A stretch of DNA of 29,137 bases, taken from positions 1 to 29,137 of IMG/VR virus record IMGVR_UViG_3300025168_000446. One strand, written 5' to 3'. The position numbers and the translations under genes are program-made. The DNA is from a virus. This document shows positions 21,169 to 29,137 of this stretch, one piece after another. The notes beneath the pieces were generated by a model, which made no database searches, had not been told where the DNA came from, and saw only the letters and a list, made by a program, of their open reading frames with translations. How positions within the stretch are numbered: the stretch's first letter is position 1; each line of letters opens with the position of its first letter.

Positions 21169-24100
21169 TTATGTTTTAGATGTTTTGTGTTGAGGGTAAA
21201 TTTCCATAGCTTTTGCTAACGCACCTAAGCCGGGAGCTAATTTAAATGTGTAATACCCTGCCTCTATACGATCAGTCTCAACCCCTTGCTTACCAGTTAG
21301 TCTATCACCAAGTTCGTCTGCACTATTGTTTAAAAGCTTAATACCATCTTGCACTAACCCAAGTAAAGGTATACCTGTAGATCGTGGTCCTACAAATTCT
21401 GTTGGATCCCAAAATACAGCTGTTTCTCTATATACTCTATTAAGAACATTATATGTTTTTCTTCCTAACCAGCTTTGACGTATATCAATTTTGCCGTCGT
21501 CATCCCAGTCACCGCCTAACCCCATTACAAGTAGTCCTAATAAAATAACTGCTCTTAATTCAGATAAAGTACCTCTAAGATTTCCTCGTTTCATTTCTAA
21601 AAACTTCTGAAATGCAGCTTCTCGTTTTGCTGGATCTCCTTTAAAATCAAAATCTGCATCTTCTGTTCTATCAGCTAAGAATAACTCAAACTCTTGCTGA
21701 GCTTTTCCTTCTTTTATAGTGTGCGAATTAGTTAAACCAAAGGTCCCAATATCTAATGTTATTTTACCTATATCAACTAAAGTGGCTGCTAAAAATTCTG
21801 TCATAGCAAACTCAGCTTTAACTAAGTCTCCCATACTATCAAATTCTGCATCAGGCCCAAAGTTCCCAAAGAAGCCTCTCCAGGTACCTTGATCAAAATG
21901 TTCTAAAATATGGTCATATCTTGTTATACCAAAACGTTCTAACGCTAATCCTGGTAACCATGATCTATAATGTAAGAAAAATCTGTTGATAAGTTTCATA
22001 CCTGCAGTGTTAATTGCTTCAGGAGACGCTGTACCTTTTATTTTGTTACTTATGATTCCATGTCTAGCCCTTAAACTGTTAAAAGAATTTTCTGTTTCAT
22101 TTGGAACTTTTACAAAATATTTATTCTGAGCTCCACTAAAAGTATATTTATCGTTATCTGTAACTTCCATAGAGTCGTAGACAGATTTAGTACCATCTGG
22201 TAACTCTGCTAGTCTTTTTAAATTACCTTCAGAATCTATACCATGATTTTTAGCCATAGCAACGGCTAATATAGTATCTACTTGTAAATCAGCTTGAGCT
22301 AAAAATTCAAACCAACGATCACCAGTCATAAACTTTGCGCGGTAATTACTAGACAACATTTCCCCTTTACGTTTTGACACATCTAGTACAGCTAATTGGA
22401 AATGCTCCATCACAGCTCTAACTTTAGGATCTCTTTTTATAATTGCCGCTTCCGCCTCTAACACCTGCTTGTTGTTAAAGTGTAAACCTTTAGATCCTTG
22501 AATGTGTACTCCTATAATACCAGCTACTCCAGCACCTACAGCTACAGGAACTTTTAAACCAAGAGCTCCAACAGATGCGTAGTTCTTTAAAGTTAATCCT
22601 GTTTTAACTAAACTTATATCATCGCCTACAATAACATCTTTATCTTTTAAAGTCCTACCGTATAAAGCATTGTCTATAACATCAGTAAAGTTTTGCGCAT
22701 TCGTTTGTGCAGTATTAAATACGTTGTGCACTTGACCAAAAGCTTTTTTTACTGCTGCCCCTTTTCTATCTTCTGCTATTTCATTTACAAGACCTTCTTG
22801 AAGTATAAGCTCTATAAGTAATAGCTCATCTTCTATTTCTCTTTTCATGTCATATTCAAAAGCAGATTGCCCTAATAAATACAATGATCTACTTAGTTCT
22901 GTAGATTTTAGTTGAGGTTTAATTTTATCATTACCAAACTCATCTTTTTCTGTAAGAGGAGTAGTAAATATACGAGGTATATGTCTGATAGGATTTCCTT
23001 TATCATCGATCATACCAAACAAATGATTTACATCATGCCCTTTTGCTTTAAATCTATCTGATATAGAAGCTTTAAATGAGTCTATTTTGTTATTAGATTC
23101 CAATAGTGCGTCTGTTGACGATTTGTTAACCCAAGCTACATAAGTGTTACCTAGATTTTTACCAAATTTATCCCCAAACTCTTTAATTTTATTAACGTGA
23201 AAATCATAATAAGATTTTAATCTTGAGTCACTTTGAATTTCTTTAAATTCATCCGTAACATATTCTTGAGTAGCTTCTTCGTTAATGTTTAACCAGTATT
23301 TACCTGCATCTAACCAGGCTTGAGTACTGTTTAATAAGTCATACCTTTTATTCCATTTAACTTTAGCTGCTTTTATACCTGCTTTGTTTGTAGGACCAAA
23401 ATGTTGTTCTATACGATTGTACTCACGTTTTTGCCACTCAGGAAAATCTCTATTAAATCTTTCTAGATTTATTGTGTGATGTTTTTTCATCCACAAATGA
23501 TCTCCCTTTTCTATGCGGTCATTTTTTATGTCGTAAAACTCTGTTTTATATTTGGCATATAAATTATGAGTATCACTATTTAATATTTTTTGTTCATACA
23601 CCTCTCTAAGAGACATACCGTTTTCTTCTGCATACTGTTTAAGTAGTTCGTCTTGAGCTTCTATCTCTGCTATAAGCTTAGCTTCAAACTTAACTTTAGC
23701 CCCATTAGCTTTATTCATAACATTTGTTACATATCTACTATAAGGGTTAGATTGCTGAGATACATTGATATAAGAATTAACTTTAGATTGAATTCTGTTA
23801 TATCTAAAATTATTAATACCTTTTTCTTTTGCTCTCATATCCATACGGTCAACCATAAACTCTTCTAGAGCTTTAATAGTTGTACCGATACTAAAAGAAG
23901 CACTTTCTAACTTTTTAACTAGTTCTTTACTATTTTTAGTATTAGATTTTTTAATTTTATTAGAAACATCATTTAATGTTGTATAAGCTTGAAAATGTAT
24001 TAACTCTCCATACACTTCTCTTAATTGTTTTTCTGATAAGTACTTTGGATTTAAAACTTGCTCTCCCTCTTTAGTTATAAATTCGTCATGCACACCTATA

Positions 24101-26145
24101 CCAGCCTCTGCAACACGAACTATTTTAAAAATGTTAGTTAGCCCAATACTTATATCTTTATTATGTTGAAGAGCTCTAATCATTGCAAGAGATTCATTTA
24201 TAACTTCATCTAAAGCAGCTCTATCTGCAAAAGGTGCATTTTTACGTTGTACTACAAGCTTCTTATATCTCCTCATTTCAGACTCTATAAGATTGTTAAC
24301 TTGTTTGTCATCTGTAGTCTCTTGCGCAACTGGTATAGGTCGTAGCCAATCTAATGTTGTTCCATCTAAAGATTCTATTTGACTTTTAGCGTCTTTTTTT
24401 GATAATATAGAAGGATCTACATAAGCCTCTAAAGCTGTTAATGAATTAGATAACCTCCCATCTTTAGACTCATAACGAACCGCTACAGGTACTATCCGGG
24501 ATTGTCGAACTCTTGTTACACCATACTTAGACAACAAGGCGTCTTTATAGTGACCAATTTGTGAATCGTATCCTTCTAAACTGCTAGCAAACATATCACC
24601 AGTAATACTTAGTCTACCTCTTCTTTCTTTAGAATATTGCGCATTAGAGCTTTTAAACTTATAATCATAAATAGAAGCAGATCCATCACTGTATAGGACT
24701 AACATATCGATAGTACCCCCAACCTGATTCTTTTCATCTGCTATAAATTGCTCTTTACGTATTACATATTTACCTTTAGTACCATTTTGTTTGTTTATAG
24801 CTTTTTGTTGGTCATCAATAGTTTTCTTTAAAGACTTCATAGCTAAACTTAGTCTATTGACATGCTCAGCTTTCATCATGCTACCTACACCTTGTATAAT
24901 TGCATTAATGCTTCCTTTACCTTCAAAATGGTAATCAATTAGATCTTCCATAATCAAGTGGCCTTTAGTACCCATAGCCATACGAATATTTTGATTATGC
25001 ATGTCTAATTCTTTTTCAGACTCACTTTTATATCCTACAAATTTTTGTTTAAATATTTCTGCTGTCCTATCTGACCCACGAAACTTTAATTCTTTACCTT
25101 TATATGGGCCTGCAATAGCTACGTACCTATTTATAGTAGAATCATCTCCTGCTATCTTTTTCCAATGACGTTTTAAATCATCGTTAGTAACTTTATCTAT
25201 TGTTATTTCCTTGTTTTCATAATTTTTAGAATCCTCGTCTAACTGATCGAGTATACTTTTACTTAAATCTTCTTGATAAAATACTCCGCTAACCTCTATA
25301 CCGGCAGGGTCACTCTGCATTACATTTTCTAGACTACGATTTACAACTCCAAGCGCTGCTTCAGCAAAGGGATCTGTCTGTGTTTTTCCAAACATTTTCG
25401 ATAACATGTTTAGAACTCTTTGCCACCATCTTTCTAGTCTCGATACTTTCTCTTTCTTTTCATTTGCCACATCTCCGTTAATAAGATGCTTTGTTATTAC
25501 TTTAGCTATAGCCTCTCTTTTAAGTAGATCTATATCGCCATTGTACTTTTTGTAGTAAAACCCATCTGGGTTAGCTACTTCTTTATATTCACTATAGTCC
25601 TGTATCATGTTGTACATAGACTTAAACAAAGGATTACCATCAGCTCTCAAAACTTCCACAATAAAGTGCACAGTCTCTTCGGTCAGTGTAGACATGTCTG
25701 CTTTACCAGTAACTAGCTGCACCGTCCTATTAGTAAGATCTGCTAAACCTGTAGCATTTATAGTTTCACCTCTATCATTTGTTAAAGTATCAACTGTTTC
25801 TACTTTTACGCCAATCTTATCTAAAAAGTAAAAAAGATCATTTTGTAGTTGCTGGTTAGCTTCAGAAAATTTTAGCTCTTTGCTTATGTTATTCCATTTG
25901 TCAAAATTATCGTTAACATCCATTAAGACATTTTGTACAATGTTATTTACTAAAGCAGGCTCTTGTAAAATACCAATATTTGCCGCGTCGTTAGTTGCTT
26001 TAAGGTAAGCTGCGTAAGCAAGATCCTCATTTCTACCATCGTTAATCAAAGAATTCATTTCTTTAAACAAAGGAGATTCTTGGCCGTACCGTGTTTTTAC
26101 AGTTTCTATTTTACCTTCAGTACTTCTTTCTATTCTACACGACAT
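21169..26145 (-). CDS. giant multidomain phage protein with PD-(D/E)XK nuclease, 1658 residues
   Basis: A very large protein of the kind crAss-like phages package in the head. In order: an N-terminal region with the segment TEETVHFIVE (155-164), which recalls degenerate zinc-protease motifs; a PD-(D/E)XK nuclease module with GGTIDMLVLY (D480) and SIYDYKFKS (D494, Y495, K496), like Cas4/RecB nucleases; long charged helical stretches (about 700-1100); a glycine/alanine-rich hydrophobic segment near 1190-1220; a membrane-like segment ILLGLLVMGLGG near residue 1520; and an EF-hand-like loop DWDDDGKIDIRQ. This looks like an ejected, membrane-interacting protein that may process DNA. It starts 3 bases after the RNA polymerase stop, so the two are co-transcribed. 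Confidence 0.8.
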   Translation of the reverse strand: MSCRIERSTEGKIETVKTRYGQESPLFKEMNSLINDGRNEDLAYAAYLKATNDAANIGILQEPALVNNIVQNVLMDVNDNFDKWNNISKELKFSEANQQLQNDLFYFLDKIGVKVETVDTLTNDRGETINATGLADLTNRTVQLVTGKADMSTLTEETVHFIVEVLRADGNPLFKSMYNMIQDYSEYKEVANPDGFYYKKYNGDIDLLKREAIAKVITKHLINGDVANEKKEKVSRLERWWQRVLNMLSKMFGKTQTDPFAEAALGVVNRSLENVMQSDPAGIEVSGVFYQEDLSKSILDQLDEDSKNYENKEITIDKVTNDDLKRHWKKIAGDDSTINRYVAIAGPYKGKELKFRGSDRTAEIFKQKFVGYKSESEKELDMHNQNIRMAMGTKGHLIMEDLIDYHFEGKGSINAIIQGVGSMMKAEHVNRLSLAMKSLKKTIDDQQKAINKQNGTKGKYVIRKEQFIADEKNQVGGTIDMLVLYSDGSASIYDYKFKSSNAQYSKERRGRLSITGDMFASSLEGYDSQIGHYKDALLSKYGVTRVRQSRIVPVAVRYESKDGRLSNSLTALEAYVDPSILSKKDAKSQIESLDGTTLDWLRPIPVAQETTDDKQVNNLIESEMRRYKKLVVQRKNAPFADRAALDEVINESLAMIRALQHNKDISIGLTNIFKIVRVAEAGIGVHDEFITKEGEQVLNPKYLSEKQLREVYGELIHFQAYTTLNDVSNKIKKSNTKNSKELVKKLESASFSIGTTIKALEEFMVDRMDMRAKEKGINNFRYNRIQSKVNSYINVSQQSNPYSRYVTNVMNKANGAKVKFEAKLIAEIEAQDELLKQYAEENGMSLREVYEQKILNSDTHNLYAKYKTEFYDIKNDRIEKGDHLWMKKHHTINLERFNRDFPEWQKREYNRIEQHFGPTNKAGIKAAKVKWNKRYDLLNSTQAWLDAGKYWLNINEEATQEYVTDEFKEIQSDSRLKSYYDFHVNKIKEFGDKFGKNLGNTYVAWVNKSSTDALLESNNKIDSFKASISDRFKAKGHDVNHLFGMIDDKGNPIRHIPRIFTTPLTEKDEFGNDKIKPQLKSTELSRSLYLLGQSAFEYDMKREIEDELLLIELILQEGLVNEIAEDRKGAAVKKAFGQVHNVFNTAQTNAQNFTDVIDNALYGRTLKDKDVIVGDDISLVKTGLTLKNYASVGALGLKVPVAVGAGVAGIIGVHIQGSKGLHFNNKQVLEAEAAIIKRDPKVRAVMEHFQLAVLDVSKRKGEMLSSNYRAKFMTGDRWFEFLAQADLQVDTILAVAMAKNHGIDSEGNLKRLAELPDGTKSVYDSMEVTDNDKYTFSGAQNKYFVKVPNETENSFNSLRARHGIISNKIKGTASPEAINTAGMKLINRFFLHYRSWLPGLALERFGITRYDHILEHFDQGTWRGFFGNFGPDAEFDSMGDLVKAEFAMTEFLAATLVDIGKITLDIGTFGLTNSHTIKEGKAQQEFELFLADRTEDADFDFKGDPAKREAAFQKFLEMKRGNLRGTLSELRAVILLGLLVMGLGGDWDDDGKIDIRQSWLGRKTYNVLNRVYRETAVFWDPTEFVGPRSTGIPLLGLVQDGIKLLNNSADELGDRLTGKQGVETDRIEAGYYTFKLAPGLGALAKAMEIYPQHKTSKT

Positions 26146-26148
26146 AAT

Positions 26149-29137
26149 TTAACAATTTGATTCTTTTTTAATTTGGAATAAAGTATCATTTACATTCCCA
26201 TCATTTTCATCTTCCCTTGGCTCAGCCTCTTTAAATGTTTCAGTTCCTACTGCTATCACCTCAATCTTAGACAAATATAGCGAATTGTTACCAGACACAA
26301 AGCCTTTATATGCAGCTGAGTTTTTCATACCTGTAAAACTTGTATACCCTAGCATAGAAGCAAATTGATCTTTAGATAACTTCTTTTCACCAGCTGCTTC
26401 TAAAACTTCAGGATGTTTTAGCATTTGATTTAATGTGCCTCTACCTTTATTAAATTTTGTAATTTGTATAGTAGTGCCATCAGTTAACACATATACACCA
26501 GAAGGTAAAACAGCTTTATCTGCGCTTAATATTTTATACCCTGCTGCAATTTTTTTAGACACTTCAGGTCCAGCTTTATATTCGCCTTCAATTTTAGCCA
26601 TTCTATTAGTTAAATACATACTAGCAGAATCAGTAGCTTCAATTGATTTTCCTCTTATACCTTTTTTAGCAGCTAATTGCCACTCAGACTCCCTATCAGC
26701 TCTCATGTAATGTGCGGACCCTCCAGGAGATTTTATAGTTAAAGAATTTTGTTTAACATTAGGAATAGCTTTTGCTTTAATTGTAGCTGTACCTATAGCT
26801 GCAGCTTTGCTTCCTTGGCTCCCAGCATATCTTATTTTAGTAATAGTGCTGTTATCCCAATTAGCATTATAAAAGTTTTTCCACATATTATCTAGCTCAT
26901 TGGTTACATTATTTCTTCCAACAAACGCATTAAATGCAGATTTAGTTATTGGTAGCACATCTTCTGCAGGTATAATACTGTAGAAAGCGTTAGGATTAAA
27001 ATCTACGCCTGATTGTAACATGCTAAAATAAATAAGATCTCTATAAATAGCAGGCTGAGCTTTTTTTAGCTCTCTCATCTCTTCTGCAATTACATCTACA
27101 TCCATCGTATTCATAACACTTTTACGTAACTTTAAGTTGTCTGAAGTAGCTTCTACTGCTCCTTGAACATAACTATCTAGTATAGGTAAAAATGCATCTA
27201 AAGCTACATTTGTAACTTCTAAACTATCTTGTAAAGACTTTACTCGTCTAGGTAAACTATTTTCTCCCTGCATCAAACTGTAGCGTTTATCTGCTATAGT
27301 TTCGTTTCCATTTACTACTACGCTTTGGATTAAAGCTGCAGTAATAAAATTATCAAATTTGTTTAGAGTATATATAACGTCATCTTTACGAATTCCATTA
27401 TTTATAAGTCCTACAGCTTTTTGAACAAAAAAGTTTCTAATTGCTTTATTACTATTTTTAAGATCTACTTGGCCTAATAACGTGTTAGATGCAAATAAAG
27501 CATCTCTGTTATATTTTAACATGCTTGTAGGAGTTTTGACTAAAAGTAAAGGATTAGTAAAATTATCTTCTATCTCAACAACCTCCTCCATAGCTTTCAT
27601 ATAAATATTCTCACTACCATTTTTTAATTTAACTTTGTCGTAAGAATGTATTTCTTGCAGTTTACGTAATTCTTCTGCATATTTTTTATATTCTAAAAAG
27701 TCTGTTAATATAGCTTTTTGTCTTTTTTTATCATTAGGTGTAAGTTGTTTACCTTCTTTTTCAGATTTTAATTTTTTACCAACCATTGATTTAAGTTGCC
27801 CCAAAGTAAATTGCATTGGGCCTCCTGTAGGAGCTTGTATTGCTGTATTACCGTATTTTTTACCATCAGATAAATCTCCTATTATATCTTCATCACTCAT
27901 ATAGCCATTTTTAGTTGTTCTAAGTGCTACACTTTGATTTAAACTTTTCATTCTTAGATAGTCACTAATAATAGGTTGAGACATAAAGTACAATACTTCT
28001 TCTAGTGGTAATCCAGCTCTTAATAATACCATATGTACGGCGGCTGCATCTTTACCTGCATTAACATACATTACAAATGGATCTTTTTCACCATCTACAT
28101 AACCTGTAACATATTGCTGCATCTCAGAATTAATTGATCGTTTAGAATTATTAGAATATACTTTAGATAATGAAGGAGCTCCAATTTTAGATATATTCTT
28201 AAAATTAAATTTATGCTCTTTGTTGAAAGCTAGTCCTGTCTTTTGAACTTTAATTGCGTGCGTCATACTTGTAGCTACAATCCCTGTACCTCCTAATGTT
28301 TGATACATTGTACGAGTAAGCTCAATAATATTTTTAAATGATAACTCATCTAAAAGATTTTTAGGTCTTTCTTCTAATACTTCTGCATTTGGGTCTACAT
28401 ACTTATCTGGATTTACTAAAGCATCTATTCTATATGCTAATTCTTTTAATCCATGCGCTCCTACTGGAGTAATTAACTGATCAAAACTTAAAGGATGTCT
28501 AAGTACATCTTTCATAAAAAACTGAAGCTCATTCTGCAAATACTCTTTTGTTTGCTTTTCTTGCATCGGTAATTCTTCAAACCCTTGTAGCTCAACTTGA
28601 TCATCAATTTTAGTCAAATCATTTTGTAGCTTAGCTTTAAACCCTAAAAGAGCATCTCTGTTAAAGTCTTGCCCTCGGAATATCCCTTCAGGAGTATTCA
28701 ACAATTGAGTATTTATATCCTCATAAATAACTTTAATTTGTTTAGATATATCTTCTTTATCAACTTTAGTTAAAGCTGCTTCTCTATCTTCTTTAAGCTG
28801 ATCTATTCTTTCTTTTCTAGCTTTTATTACTGGATGTTTAGCAAACGCTTTTAAGAAATCATTAGTTGTTTTTTTATTTGTATATATATTATCAAGCTCT
28901 TGAATTAAGCTTACTGCTTTATCTTGATCAAATAATTTTAAAATAACATTTTTATAGCCTCCAAGATCTCTAGATCTTAATTCAGATGCTTTAGTAATAA
29001 CAGGCTCTACAACTAGCTTACCACCAACAAATCTTGTGTTAGGTATGTATAAAGTCAATTTATCAATATCATAATCGGCTCCTGACTTAGCAACCATTTC
29101 AGATGGTACTACAATAGTAGAACCAGCAGATTGTGGT
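26149..29137 (-). CDS. C-terminal 995 residues of a crAss-like virion RNA polymerase (5' end outside window)
   Basis: The frame is open past the ATG at 29097 to the window edge, so the gene is truncated. The first visible residues, STIVVPSEMVAKSGADYDIDK, match the metal-binding loop of two-barrel (double-psi beta-barrel) RNA polymerases. The three aspartates of DYDID (visible residues 21, 23 and 25) correspond to the catalytic DxDGD/DFDID motif of the YonO and crAss-like polymerases, which bind Mg2+ in the active site. The following 970 residues lack other motifs I can name. Such enzymes travel in the capsid and transcribe early phage genes after ejection. The upstream barrel must lie beyond the window. 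Confidence 0.8.
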   Translation of the reverse strand, partial: PQSAGSTIVVPSEMVAKSGADYDIDKLTLYIPNTRFVGGKLVVEPVITKASELRSRDLGGYKNVILKLFDQDKAVSLIQELDNIYTNKKTTNDFLKAFAKHPVIKARKERIDQLKEDREAALTKVDKEDISKQIKVIYEDINTQLLNTPEGIFRGQDFNRDALLGFKAKLQNDLTKIDDQVELQGFEELPMQEKQTKEYLQNELQFFMKDVLRHPLSFDQLITPVGAHGLKELAYRIDALVNPDKYVDPNAEVLEERPKNLLDELSFKNIIELTRTMYQTLGGTGIVATSMTHAIKVQKTGLAFNKEHKFNFKNISKIGAPSLSKVYSNNSKRSINSEMQQYVTGYVDGEKDPFVMYVNAGKDAAAVHMVLLRAGLPLEEVLYFMSQPIISDYLRMKSLNQSVALRTTKNGYMSDEDIIGDLSDGKKYGNTAIQAPTGGPMQFTLGQLKSMVGKKLKSEKEGKQLTPNDKKRQKAILTDFLEYKKYAEELRKLQEIHSYDKVKLKNGSENIYMKAMEEVVEIEDNFTNPLLLVKTPTSMLKYNRDALFASNTLLGQVDLKNSNKAIRNFFVQKAVGLINNGIRKDDVIYTLNKFDNFITAALIQSVVVNGNETIADKRYSLMQGENSLPRRVKSLQDSLEVTNVALDAFLPILDSYVQGAVEATSDNLKLRKSVMNTMDVDVIAEEMRELKKAQPAIYRDLIYFSMLQSGVDFNPNAFYSIIPAEDVLPITKSAFNAFVGRNNVTNELDNMWKNFYNANWDNSTITKIRYAGSQGSKAAAIGTATIKAKAIPNVKQNSLTIKSPGGSAHYMRADRESEWQLAAKKGIRGKSIEATDSASMYLTNRMAKIEGEYKAGPEVSKKIAAGYKILSADKAVLPSGVYVLTDGTTIQITKFNKGRGTLNQMLKHPEVLEAAGEKKLSKDQFASMLGYTSFTGMKNSAAYKGFVSGNNSLYLSKIEVIAVGTETFKEAEPREDENDGNVNDTLFQIKKESNC

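Noticed and set aside
1-29137. CRISPR array, integrase, insertion sequence or lysogeny module
   Set aside because: I found no regularly spaced direct repeats, no tyrosine or serine recombinase motifs and no transposase. This fits a lytic or non-integrating crAss-like phage.
1-29137. Stop-codon reassignment, which occurs in some crAss-like phages
   Set aside because: TAA, TAG and TGA all end well-formed genes here, often in ATGA overlaps, and no long gene contains an in-frame stop.

Overview
The window looks like part of a double-stranded DNA phage genome of the crAss-like type (order Crassvirales) that infects a Bacteroidota host. Four things point there. (1) A dense plus-strand block of replication and recombination genes converges on two giant minus-strand genes. 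(2) The first of the giant genes carries a D-Y-D-I-D motif, as in the single-chain virion RNA polymerases of crAss-like phages. (3) Start codons sit behind A/T-rich stretches without Shine-Dalgarno sequences. (4) One promoter matches the Bacteroidota TTTG-N19-TAnnTTTG pattern. TAA, TAG and TGA are all used as stops, so the code is standard. The assignment comes from reading motifs; no database search was possible.

Layout. Positions 1-3448 hold small unknown genes (one membrane protein, one 56-residue zinc ribbon, one coiled-coil protein) separated by strongly structured non-coding stretches. Positions 3445-9801 form the replication core: a family A DNA polymerase with proofreading, a stand-alone DnaA domain IV-like DNA-binding protein, a winged-helix protein, an SF2 helicase, an A/T-rich gap holding a host-type promoter and a near-consensus DnaA box, a possible helicase loader, a DnaB-like helicase, and a radical-SAM enzyme resembling spore photoproduct lyase. 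A 258-base structured gap follows. Positions 10060-15120 carry a Sak4-like ATPase, an SSB-like protein with an acidic tail, a TOPRIM primase, an SbcD/Mre11-like phosphoesterase and a PD-(D/E)XK nuclease. Positions 15117-19153 carry an rIIA-like and an rIIB-like pair. Positions 19220-21134 carry a 5'-3' exonuclease, an unknown gene and a DUF5664-like nucleotide hydrolase. A bidirectional terminator at about 21125-21155 separates these from the minus strand.

The minus strand (29137 down to 21169) carries the C-terminal part of the putative RNA polymerase, cut by the window edge, then a 1658-residue multidomain protein with a PD-(D/E)XK nuclease module and hydrophobic C-terminal segments. Both are probably packaged in the virion.

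The genes read as a near-complete phage replisome: initiator-like protein, loader candidate, helicase, primase, polymerase, SSB, primer-removing exonuclease and recombinase. Most plus-strand neighbours overlap by 1 to 53 bases, which implies translational coupling within a few operons. The most distinctive items are the DnaA domain IV protein with a possible cognate site on the helicase promoter, the spore photoproduct lyase-like enzyme, the tRNA-like minihelix at 2446-2484, and the structured RNA regions at 388-638 and 9804-10040.
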